Assembly: GCF_900109755.1 (NCBI RefSeq)
Contig: NZ_FOAR01000006.1
Coordinates: forward strand, 124,001 to 188,000
Length of the DNA: 64,000 nucleotides
From: Pseudomonas agarici
GTDB taxonomy: Bacteria > Pseudomonadota > Gammaproteobacteria > Pseudomonadales > Pseudomonadaceae
Reading direction: 5' to 3'
Each line of letters opens with the position of its first letter. Position 1 is the stretch's first letter. Under the pieces are notes generated by a model that saw nothing but the letters and a program-made list of their open reading frames with translations, was not told the DNA's origin and did no database searches. The position numbers were made by a program, and so were the translations under genes. Positions 57,361 through 64,000 of this stretch are shown piece by piece.

Positions 57361-58833
57361 ATGCTCTCCGTGACCGAAGCTTTTATTGTCGTGCAATCTC
57401 CCGAACAGGCGGTAGACCGCCTGGCGCAACTCCATGAGCGTGCTACCACGGCCCTGAGCCAGGCGCTCAAGCGTTATCTCAAGGACCGCATCGAGCCCAG
57501 TGCCGAACAACGCGCGCAGTTTCGCTACCCCGAACTGCGCCTGACCTACACCTACCAGGGCGAAGTCCCGGCGACCACTCGCGCCTACGCCAAGGTCCAG
57601 TTGCCGGGCACCTACAGCGTCACCGTCACCCACCCGGCGGCGTTTCGCAAATACCTGCTGGAACAACTGGTGCCGTTGATGCGCGATTTCACCGTGACGG
57701 TGGAAGTCGGCGTCAGCCAACAGAACATTCCTTACCCTTATGTCGTCGAGCAAGGCGATGAACTGGCCGGCTCTGGCGTGACTGCCGCCGCCCTGGCGCG
57801 AGTATTCTCCAGTACCGACCTGTCCGCCGCCACCGACGGCATCGCCGATGGCCTGCAGGACTGGGAAAATACCTCGCCGTTGCCCCTGGCGCTGTTCGAT
57901 GCTGCCCGTGTCGACTTCTCGTTACGCCGTCTGGTGCATTACACCGGCAGCGACTGGCGCCATGTGCAGCCATGGATTCTGCTGACCAACTACCACCGCT
58001 ATGTCGACCAGTTCATCCTCCATGGTCTGGAACAACTGCGCGACGACCCGCGCTTCGTGCGCATGGTTCTGCCGGGCAACGTGATCATCGACCAGAACAT
58101 GGACTATGCCGAGGCCCAGGCGGTCGCTGCGGCGGTGGTGTGGCACCGCTACCAAATGCCGGCCTATCACCTGCAGGCCGACGATGGTCATGGTGTGACC
58201 TTGGTGAATATCGGCGTCGGCCCGTCCAACGCCAAGAACATCACTGACCACCTGGCGGTGTTGCGCCCCCATTGCTGGTTGATGATCGGCCATTGTGGCG
58301 GCCTGCGCCAATCACAGACCATCGGTGACTATGTGCTGGCCCACGCTTATATGCGTCGCGACGGAATTCTCGACCGGGTGGTGCCGCCCAATATCCCGAT
58401 CCCGGCGTTGGCCGAAGTGCAGATGGCCCTGCAAGAGGCGGCGGCCAACGTCACCGGGGAAAAAGGCGACGACCTGAAGAAGCGCCTGCGCACCGGCACG
58501 GTATTGACCTACGACGACCGCAACTGGGAGTTGCGTTGGGCCCAGGAGCGTCCGCTGATCAACCTGTCCCGTGCCGTGGCCGTGGATATGGAAAGCGGCA
58601 CCATCGCCGCCCAGGGTTATCGCCTGCGCGTGCCGTATGGCACGTTGCTCTGTGTCTCCGACAAACCGCTGCACAGCGAAATCAAGCTGCCGGGCTCGGC
58701 GAACGCGTTCTATGAACGTGCCGTCAGCCAGCATTTGAAGATCGGTATCGCGGCGGTGGACCTGCTGCGTACCGAGCTGCATTCGCTGCATTCGCGCAAA
58801 CTGCGCAGCTTTGATGAGCCGCCGTTCCGTTAA
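57361..58833 (+). CDS. amn: AMP nucleosidase
   Basis: 490-residue enzyme hydrolysing AMP to adenine and ribose 5-phosphate in purine balance. The AMP-nucleosidase N-terminal domain (about 1-180) is followed by a PNP/UDP phosphorylase domain with IGVGPSNAKNITDHLAVLRP, MIGHCGGLRQSQ and AVDMESGTIAAQGYR. The start is either ATG 57361, whose AGG is directly adjacent, or GTG 57370, which has AGGA 8 bases upstream; the latter would be shorter by 3 residues. A 10-bp inverted repeat lies just upstream. Confidence 0.95.
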   Translation: MLSVTEAFIVVQSPEQAVDRLAQLHERATTALSQALKRYLKDRIEPSAEQRAQFRYPELRLTYTYQGEVPATTRAYAKVQLPGTYSVTVTHPAAFRKYLLEQLVPLMRDFTVTVEVGVSQQNIPYPYVVEQGDELAGSGVTAAALARVFSSTDLSAATDGIADGLQDWENTSPLPLALFDAARVDFSLRRLVHYTGSDWRHVQPWILLTNYHRYVDQFILHGLEQLRDDPRFVRMVLPGNVIIDQNMDYAEAQAVAAAVVWHRYQMPAYHLQADDGHGVTLVNIGVGPSNAKNITDHLAVLRPHCWLMIGHCGGLRQSQTIGDYVLAHAYMRRDGILDRVVPPNIPIPALAEVQMALQEAAANVTGEKGDDLKKRLRTGTVLTYDDRNWELRWAQERPLINLSRAVAVDMESGTIAAQGYRLRVPYGTLLCVSDKPLHSEIKLPGSANAFYERAVSQHLKIGIAAVDLLRTELHSLHSRKLRSFDEPPFR

Positions 58834-58960
58834 GCCTGCGGTTCGTTCCCTCGTTCCCTCGCTCCGGCGGGGGCGCGAGCACATGGTTGGCGGGTATCTG
58901 GAAATAATGGCTGGTACGCCCTAGCATGGCGGTTCCTGATCTGCAGATGCCTTCGTTGCC

Positions 58961-59593
58961 ATGTCCCGACCACCCCGTCCCGTCGCACCCCGTTCGACCG
59001 CGAAAAGTCCCGTTGCACCGCGTCGGATCGCCAAGGCTCCGCCTGTCGAGCCTAAGCTGATCCTATTCAACAAGCCGTTCGATGTGTTGACTCAGTTCAG
59101 CGACGGCCAAGGGCGTGCGACGCTCAAGGATTTTATCGACATCGCGGGCGTGTACCCGGCTGGTCGCCTGGACCGCGACAGCGAAGGGCTGCTGTTGCTG
59201 ACCAATGATGGCCAGCTCCAGGCGCGAATTGCCGATCCCAAGCACAAGCTGGCAAAAACCTACTGGGTGCAGGTCGAAGGCGTGCCGACGGCGGAGCAGA
59301 TCGAGCGCCTGTGCAAGGGCGTCGAGTTGAACGATGGCATGACCCTGCCGGCCCAGGTCCGGGCACTGGAAGCTCCAGAACTGTGGCCGCGCCACCCGCC
59401 CGTGCGCTTTCGCCAGAGCATTCCCACCCATTGGCTGGAACTGATCATTCGCGAAGGTCGCAACCGTCAGGTGCGGCGGATGACGGCAGCGGTCGGTTTG
59501 CCGACCCTGCGCCTGGTGCGGGTGCGTATTGGCGACTGGACGCTCGAAGGGCTCGATCAGGGCCAGTGGAAGGAAGTTCCCGCGCGCTTATAG
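58961..59593 (+). CDS. rluE: Ribosomal large-subunit pseudouridine synthase E
   Basis: 210-residue RsuA/RluB/RluE family enzyme. After a basic Pro-rich N-terminus (about 1-28), the catalytic Asp is in [20 protein letters not shown]. The C-terminal [16 protein letters not shown] is family-typical. No S4 domain is present, consistent with RluE, which modifies U2457 of 23S rRNA; the exact target here is inferred. It overlaps the convergent DUF2788 gene by 6 bases. Confidence 0.9.
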   Translation: MSRPPRPVAPRSTAKSPVAPRRIAKAPPVEPKLILFNKPFDVLTQFSDGQGRATLKDFIDIAGVYPAGRLDRDSEGLLLLTNDGQLQARIADPKHKLAKTYWVQVEGVPTAEQIERLCKGVELNDGMTLPAQVRALEAPELWPRHPPVRFRQSIPTHWLELIIREGRNRQVRRMTAAVGLPTLRLVRVRIGDWTLEGLDQGQWKEVPARL

Positions 59594-59797
59594 AGAGCCG
59601 GACTCGATCAGACCGATCACCACACTCTTGATCACAAATGCGGCGATACCCAGACCCAGCACGAAGAACAGGATAAAGGTGCCGAAACGCCCGGCCTTGG
59701 ATTTTTTCGCCAAGTCCCAAACGATGAAGCCCATGAAAATGATCAGGATACTGACCAGGCCGGTCATCATCCACTCTTCGAAAACGGCAGGATCCAT
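59588..59797 (-). CDS. DUF2788-family small membrane protein
   Basis: 69 residues with two helices (about 9-29 [20 protein letters not shown] and 38-60 [21 protein letters not shown]) separated by a Lys-rich loop. Function unknown. ATG at 59797 with AGAGA upstream. Convergent with rluE. Confidence 0.8.
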   Translation of the reverse strand: MDPAVFEEWMMTGLVSILIIFMGFIVWDLAKKSKAGRFGTFILFFVLGLGIAAFVIKSVVIGLIESGSL

Positions 59798-59897
59798 CGA
59801 ATCTCTCCAGCACCGGCGGGGAAAAAAGCCTGCCGAGTATACGCCAGAGGGGGGCGGCGAGCATGGACCTGCGTCGGTTTGACTCAGGCCCAGTGTC

Positions 59898-60377
59898 TCA
59901 GCTACGCAGGTGGGTCAAGGGCAGTTCAGTGCTATTGAGCACCTGGTTCAGCACAAAGCTGGAGCGCACGCTGGTCACGCCCTCGATGCGGGTGAGGTGC
60001 CCCAGCAGCAGCTTCTGGTAGTGGTCCATGTCTGGCACCGCGACTTTCAACTGATAGTCGGCGTCCATCCCCGTCACCAGGCTGCATTCCAGGACTTGGG
60101 GCAGGGTGCGGATCGCCGCCTCGAAGTTCTCGAAACGTTCCGGCGTGTGGCGGTCCATGCCGATCAGTACATAGGCAGTCAGGTTCAGGCCGAGCATCTT
60201 GCGGTCGAGCAAGGCGACCTGGCGCGAGATGTAACCGTCGTCTTCCAATTGCTTGACCCGCCGCGAGCACGGCGATGGTGACAGACCAATGCGCTCGGCC
60301 AGTTCCTGGTTAGAAAGGCGGGCATCGCGCTGCAATTGCGCCAGAATGCTCAGGTCGTATCGATCGAGTTTGCTCAT
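59898..60377 (-). CDS. Lrp/AsnC-family transcriptional regulator
   Basis: 159-residue DNA-binding regulator. The N-terminal winged helix-turn-helix (about 5-55; LSNQELAERIGLSPSPCSRRVKQLE) is followed by the RAM ligand domain (about 65-150). The upstream AT-rich segment with repeated TTGCGC motifs (60401-60440) is a likely autoregulatory site. The ligand and target genes are not indicated by neighbours. Confidence 0.92.
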   Translation of the reverse strand: MSKLDRYDLSILAQLQRDARLSNQELAERIGLSPSPCSRRVKQLEDDGYISRQVALLDRKMLGLNLTAYVLIGMDRHTPERFENFEAAIRTLPQVLECSLVTGMDADYQLKVAVPDMDHYQKLLLGHLTRIEGVTSVRSSFVLNQVLNSTELPLTHLRS

Positions 60378-60400
60378 TACTCAGGCCTTTCTCATAACTA

Positions 60401-60440
60401 TTGCGCTTAATTATCTATCTTAAGGTAATTATTGCGCAAG
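60401..60440. promoter_or_regulatory. Candidate Lrp/AsnC binding region
   Basis: TTGCGCTTAATTA (60401) and TAATTATTGCGCAA (60426-60439) repeat a TTGCGC plus AT motif in a region much more AT-rich than its surroundings, 25-65 bases upstream of the regulator's start. Autoregulation is inferred. Confidence 0.4.
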
Positions 60441-60681
60441 GCATGTTTAATTGAGCAATATTAGCAATCCTCTGTCACCACGTCGGGCCTATGCTTATCA
60501 CCAGAATCACTGCAACAAAATCACTGCCCGGACATAGCGTCCACAGCGGCCCGCCGAACCAGGTGCGCCGCGGCCGACAATCCCACAGGGTTGCCCCGGC
60601 CCCCCGGGCTGCACACTGTCCAGAAGACGGCGTGAGGTGAGCCGGCATCAAAAGCGCCGAGCACGGACGAAATTCTCCAAA

Positions 60682-60707
60682 GGGAGGCCGACGGGCCTCC
60701 CTTTTTT
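60682..60707 (+). terminator. Orphan Rho-independent terminator
   Basis: GGGAGGCC (60682-60689) and GGCCTCCC (60694-60701) with a 4-base loop, then six T. No plus-strand gene ends here, so it terminates either an unannotated small RNA or a leader of the gene at 60806. Confidence 0.8.
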
Positions 60708-60805
60708 AGTGCGTAAAATAAGTCGCGCGACTGATAAAGTGTTGCAGAACCGGCGTCCGTTTTTCCCGTCTTATAGGTATGCCCTGAACCGCAGTGAGGA
60801 ACCGC

Positions 60806-61807
60806 ATGAAATCGCACATCTGGCGTTGGGCAGGTGTTGGCTTGCTCTGTATGAGTGTCGGTGCGCAGGCGCTGGCTGGAGACCGGGGTGACGATAATCC
60901 GCAACACTCACATCCCGATGGCGGCCAGCGAGGCCCTGAAGGGCGCTCCGATGCTAACGAGGGGCGTGCGCAGAACAATCCGCATTTCGAGCGCCACGAG
61001 CAAAACCCCGGTGGCCAATGGCAAGGGCGTTCGCCGCAGCATGAGCCGAGCCCACAGAGTCGCCCGGCACCGAACAACTTGCCGATTCAGAGTCGGCCCG
61101 ACAGCGTGCGCCAGACCCAAGAACCGCAGCGCGGCAACTACTCGGACATTCACCGGCGCGATGGGCATAACCCCAATTGGCAGGCGAGCGGAAACAACGG
61201 GCGCCCCGTTGGAGGCTTTGACCACCCCAATGACCATCGCTGGGCCGGGCGCCCGTCTGGCCATGGCAGTGGCTGGGGACCGGGGCCGCAATATCGTCCG
61301 GGTTATGTGATCGAGCGCTTTCCCGAGCGCAACTGGCGTGTGCCTTATCGGGGCCAGGACTACTTCTTCTCCGGGGGCTACTGGTACCGCCCGCAGGGGC
61401 CGCGCTATGTAGTGGTCGCGCCGCCGCGTGGGATTCGCGTCAGCTACCTGCCCGATTATGCACGGGAAGTCTGGGTCGGCAGTTCGTTGTTTTTCCTCGC
61501 CACCGGAGCCTATTACCTTTATCAGGAAGACACTCAGGATTATGTGGTCGTCGATCCACCCACCGCCGCGCCACAAGTGGCCCCCGCACCGTCAGGCAAT
61601 GGCTATGACGTGGTGGCGTATCCGGCCAACGGCCAGAGCCCGCAACAGGTACAGCAGGACGGTGAGGACTGTTATCGCTGGGCGGTACAGCAAAGCCATT
61701 TCAACCCGGCCAATGTCACTTACGCACCGGATCCGGCGGTGGTGCAGGCCTATCGCCAGGCCCAGGGCAACTGCTTGAGCAGTCGCGGTTATCAGGTCAA
61801 CTACTAG
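60806..61807 (+). CDS. DUF6515-like exported protein, glycine/proline-rich
   Basis: 333 residues. A signal peptide ends near ALAGD (about 25). Residues 25-160 are hydrophilic and low-complexity (His, Asn, Gly, Pro). The structured part holds GPRYVVVAPPRGIRVSYLPDYAREVWVGSSLFFLATGAYYL, matching the DUF6515 type as I recall it. A C-terminal segment (GEDCYRWAVQQSHFNPAN) carries a conserved-looking Cys and pairs with a late GNCLSSRGYQV. Function unknown; a periplasmic or surface location is expected. ATG at 60806 has GAGGAA upstream. Confidence 0.75.
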   Translation: MKSHIWRWAGVGLLCMSVGAQALAGDRGDDNPQHSHPDGGQRGPEGRSDANEGRAQNNPHFERHEQNPGGQWQGRSPQHEPSPQSRPAPNNLPIQSRPDSVRQTQEPQRGNYSDIHRRDGHNPNWQASGNNGRPVGGFDHPNDHRWAGRPSGHGSGWGPGPQYRPGYVIERFPERNWRVPYRGQDYFFSGGYWYRPQGPRYVVVAPPRGIRVSYLPDYAREVWVGSSLFFLATGAYYLYQEDTQDYVVVDPPTAAPQVAPAPSGNGYDVVAYPANGQSPQQVQQDGEDCYRWAVQQSHFNPANVTYAPDPAVVQAYRQAQGNCLSSRGYQVNY

Positions 61808-61818
61808 TGGCCTGGCCC

Positions 61819-62709
61819 TTAATCATGGGGTTTCACCGCTTCCCGAGGGTCGGCGTGTACCAGCACCTCGGCCTTTGGGTAGGCGGCATGTATCGCCTCG
61901 GCCGCCTGGTCGCTGAGGCCATGGGCCACCGACAAGGTCAATTCTCCCGGTAACTCCAGGTGCAACTGCACGAACCAATGGTTGCCGGACACGCGCGTGC
62001 GCAGGTCATGCGCGCCCATTACCCCCGGCACGCTCTTGGCGAGCTCCAGCATATGCTGGCTGATCTGCGGCGACAGTTCCTTATCCATCAGCACCGCAAA
62101 GCTTTCACGACCGATCTGGATCGCGCTCCACAGGATGTAGGCCGAGATCCCCAGGCCGAACCAGGCGTCGACCTGAGCGAAGCCAAAGCTGGCAAGGACC
62201 AGGGCTAACAGAATGCTGCCATTGAGCAGCATGTCCGAGCGGTAATGCAGCGAGTCGGCGCGCACGGCGGTCGAGCCGGTCTGGCGAATGACCCGCTGCT
62301 GTAGCACCAGCAGGGCAACGGTAAGCGCCAGCGACAGCACGATGACTGCAATACTGATCCACGGCGCGCCCACCGGTTGCGGGTATTTGATCCGCTCAAC
62401 CGCCTGCACCGCGATCAGCACCGCACTGGCGGCGATAAACAGCGCCTGAGCCATGCCGGACAGCGACTCGGCCTTGCCGTGACCATAACGGTGATCGTCA
62501 TCCGCCGGGCGCAAGGCGTAATGCACCGCCAGCAGATTGAGGAACGAGGTCACACCGTCGAGCGCCGAGTCGGTCAGGCCGGCCAGCATGCTCACCGAGC
62601 CGCTGAGCCACCAGGCGATGGCCTTGGTCACGATCAGGATACACGCGACCGACACCGAGGCCCGGGTGGCCAGGCGTAACAGGCGTGCATGTTCAGGGCT
62701 GCTGCTCAT
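61819..62709 (-). CDS. fieF: Cation diffusion facilitator FieF-like transporter
   Basis: 296-residue CDF metal/H+ antiporter. Six membrane helices, with the metal site region LTDSALDGVTSFLN (DxxxD) and YGHGKAESLSGMAQ (HxxxE/D-type) and a cytoplasmic C-terminal dimer domain with VPGVMGAHDLRTRVSGNHWFVQLHLELPGE. FieF-like proteins export Fe2+ or Zn2+; the metal is not certain. ATG at 62709 (MSSSPEHARLL). Convergent with the DUF6515-like gene. Confidence 0.9.
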   Translation of the reverse strand: MSSSPEHARLLRLATRASVSVACILIVTKAIAWWLSGSVSMLAGLTDSALDGVTSFLNLLAVHYALRPADDDHRYGHGKAESLSGMAQALFIAASAVLIAVQAVERIKYPQPVGAPWISIAVIVLSLALTVALLVLQQRVIRQTGSTAVRADSLHYRSDMLLNGSILLALVLASFGFAQVDAWFGLGISAYILWSAIQIGRESFAVLMDKELSPQISQHMLELAKSVPGVMGAHDLRTRVSGNHWFVQLHLELPGELTLSVAHGLSDQAAEAIHAAYPKAEVLVHADPREAVKPHD

Positions 62710-62752
62710 GGGGGAGACGGTCCTTTTTCTCAGGTATCAGTTCGGTCAGGGA

Positions 62753-63172
62753 TCAGGCGGATGGACGCAGGCCGTACATTGCCAGTTGTTGCAGGCTGCC
62801 CTTGTGCTGGATCAGCCGAGGGTCGTTGAACGGTAGCGTCTGGCCTAGCTCGGTCTGGATGATCGCCTGTAGTTTGTCGTTGTCGACCTGGCCGTCGGCA
62901 CCGATGGCTTCATGCAGTTTCTGCGGGGCGATCTGTGCGGTGGTGCCGCCGGGCAGGTAGATGGCACCGGTGGCGAAGTCGACGCCGAAGGCGATCAGGC
63001 CGGGCAGCACGTAGAACAGCAGGCCGATGGCGTCGAGCCCGGCGATCAGCGGGTCGATCTTGCCTTCGATCTGGCCACGACGGTCCGGGAAGAAAATCGA
63101 GCCACAGGCGGTCAGTTGAGTCAGCAAAGTGGCGACCAGCGCACCACCGATAATACGTGAAGAAATACGCAT
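62753..63172 (-). CDS. Lipoprotein of unknown function
   Basis: 139 residues with a lipoprotein signal (LLTQLTACGSIFFPDRRG, Cys about 23). The mature part has a hydrophobic stretch (LLFYVLPGLIAFGVDFATGAIYLPGG) and an acidic-helical C-terminal part (QVDNDKLQAIIQTELGQTLP). I do not recognise a characterised family. ATG at 63172. It lies upstream of the fieF-like gene and may be transcribed with it. Confidence 0.75.
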   Translation of the reverse strand: MRISSRIIGGALVATLLTQLTACGSIFFPDRRGQIEGKIDPLIAGLDAIGLLFYVLPGLIAFGVDFATGAIYLPGGTTAQIAPQKLHEAIGADGQVDNDKLQAIIQTELGQTLPFNDPRLIQHKGSLQQLAMYGLRPSA

Positions 63173-63351
63173 GCAAAGCGCTCCCGAAAGAAAGCCGAAA
63201 CTATACAAGGATCAACGCTTAAGACCCTGATTAATGCCATGTAGTTCGCCGTTATACTCGGCGGTTAGCTTTGGCGCCATTATGATTTCCGTGGCGGTTG
63301 CAGTCTTTTCTTGTCAAAAACTTCCAGACAACGCGGTTTCAGCTTGAAAGC

Positions 63352-63378
63352 TTGATCATCCCCACCCAGGCGTATACT
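63352..63378 (+). promoter_or_regulatory. Candidate sigma-70 promoter for hrpB
   Basis: TTGATC and TATACT, 15 bases apart, end 24 bases before the hrpB ATG. A second TATACT occurs further upstream at about 63254. Confidence 0.35.
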
Positions 63379-63402
63379 GCACCACCTGATTTGGGAGCCT
63401 CG

Positions 63403-64000
63403 ATGATTTCTCTACCGATTGACGCCGTATTGCCAGCCTTGCGAAAGGCTTTAGCCGACCGTAACGAAGTGATCCTTGAGGCTCCTCCTGGTGCGGGTAA
63501 AACCACGCGAGTACCGCTAGCGCTATTGAGCGAAGCCTGGCTCGGCGAGCAGAAGATCCTGCTGCTCGAGCCTCGTCGGCTGGCCGCCCGAGCGGCGGCG
63601 GCGCGCTTGGCCAGTGAGCTCGGTGAGAAGGTGGGAGAAACAGTCGGCTATCGAATCCGACTCGAAAGTAAAGTGGGGCCTCGGACTCGGATCGAAGTCG
63701 TCACCGAGGGCATTCTGTCTCGCCGACTTCAAGTTGACCCCGCACTGGACGGTGTGGGTGTGGTCATCTTTGACGAGTACCACCTCAGGAGTCTGGACTC
63801 TGACCTTGCACTCGCCCTCTGCCTGAGCGCTCGTGAGCTTCTGCGCGATGAACCCCCACTGAAGTTGCTGCTCATGTCGGCGACGCTCGAAGGAGCGCGA
63901 CTTTCGAGAGTGCTCAACGATGCCCCCGTGATTACCAGCGAGGGACGGATGCATCCCGTCTCGGCGATCTGGGGAAGCCCCTATCAACCCGGCCAACCAG
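63403..64000 (+). CDS. hrpB: ATP-dependent helicase HrpB (5' part; continues beyond window)
   Basis: First 199 residues of a DEAH/RHA-type helicase. Motif I is EAPPGAGKTTRVPLALL, followed by LLEPRRLAARAAA (Ia) and TEGILSRRL (Ib). Motif II reads FDEYHLRSLD where DEFHERSL is usual in HrpB, and motif III is MSATLEG. The start ATG is at 63403 (MISLPIDAVLP) after GGGAG. HrpB is a putative RNA helicase of unclear substrate. The gene is open at the right edge and would need the adjoining sequence. Confidence 0.9.
   Translation, partial: MISLPIDAVLPALRKALADRNEVILEAPPGAGKTTRVPLALLSEAWLGEQKILLLEPRRLAARAAAARLASELGEKVGETVGYRIRLESKVGPRTRIEVVTEGILSRRLQVDPALDGVGVVIFDEYHLRSLDSDLALALCLSARELLRDEPPLKLLLMSATLEGARLSRVLNDAPVITSEGRMHPVSAIWGSPYQPGQP

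Larger units (their letters stand above)
60378..60805. other. Long intergenic region with AT-rich operator-like part and orphan terminator
   Basis: 428 bases between divergent genes. The first roughly 100 bases are AT-rich and operator-like, and 60480-60680 is GC-rich without a good frame. It contains a terminator for plus-strand transcripts at 60682-60707, about 100 bases ahead of the DUF6515-like gene. Confidence 0.6.

Overview
This 64 kb window is chromosomal DNA from a fluorescent-type Pseudomonas (P. fluorescens/putida-like). It is GC-rich, and the gene content and order (ppa, eut genes, mpl-ubiX, proA-nadD-rsfS-rlmH-mrdA-rodA-mltB-rlpA-dacA, lipB-lipA, holA-lptE-leuS, lnt-ybeX-ybeY-ybeZ-miaB, hemL-thiE-thiD, ladS, amn, hrpB) match what I recall of the P. 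aeruginosa chromosome around PA4031 to PA3961. REP-like palindromes typical of Pseudomonas occur between genes. No rRNA, tRNA, CRISPR array, prophage or insertion sequence was recognised.

Layout. 1-3 kb (minus): ppa, mtfA, dedA and a GNAT acetyltransferase. 3-11 kb: an ethanolamine catabolic block. Aldehyde dehydrogenase, ethanolamine permease, EutB and EutC read on the minus strand. A divergent sigma-54 activator reads on the plus strand. The shared intergenic region carries a well-spaced -24/-12 promoter and an upstream direct repeat. No microcompartment genes are present. 10.7-13 kb: mpl, ubiX and a small lipoprotein. 13-20 kb: an NAD(P)-binding protein, a lipoprotein with MORN repeats and a caspase-like C13 peptidase domain, a MaoC dehydratase, an LrgA/LrgB pair, a Lon-N protein, a DedA-PAP2 fusion and a 3-methyladenine glycosylase.

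20-33 kb (plus): a housekeeping run for proline and NAD synthesis, ribosome silencing and methylation, the elongation/cell-wall machinery (PBP2, RodA, MltB, RlpA, PBP5), lipoate synthesis (LipB, LipA) and an LD-carboxypeptidase. 33-46 kb (mostly minus): a second MltB-type transglycosylase, the ribosome rescue factor ArfA with an intragenic hairpin, HolA, LptE, LeuS, Lnt, a CBS protein, YbeY, YbeZ and MiaB.

45.8-48.8 kb is an accessory island between miaB and a DUF1820 gene. It holds a PAAR-tipped, glycine-rich (probably membrane-acting) type VI secretion effector and an overlapping small membrane protein that is the likely immunity protein. It also holds an orphan copy of part of the effector C-terminal region and a decayed second copy of the immunity gene upstream. 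This looks like a serially duplicated and eroded toxin/immunity locus, and it is the most unusual part of the window.

48.8-64 kb: DUF1820, a Sel1-repeat protein, the thiD-thiE-hemL operon, a LadS-type hybrid sensor kinase, an AidB-like acyl-CoA dehydrogenase, AMP nucleosidase, a pseudouridine synthase, a DUF2788 protein, an Lrp/AsnC regulator, an orphan terminator that may end a small RNA, a DUF6515-type protein, a cation efflux protein, a lipoprotein and the start of hrpB, which runs off the right edge.
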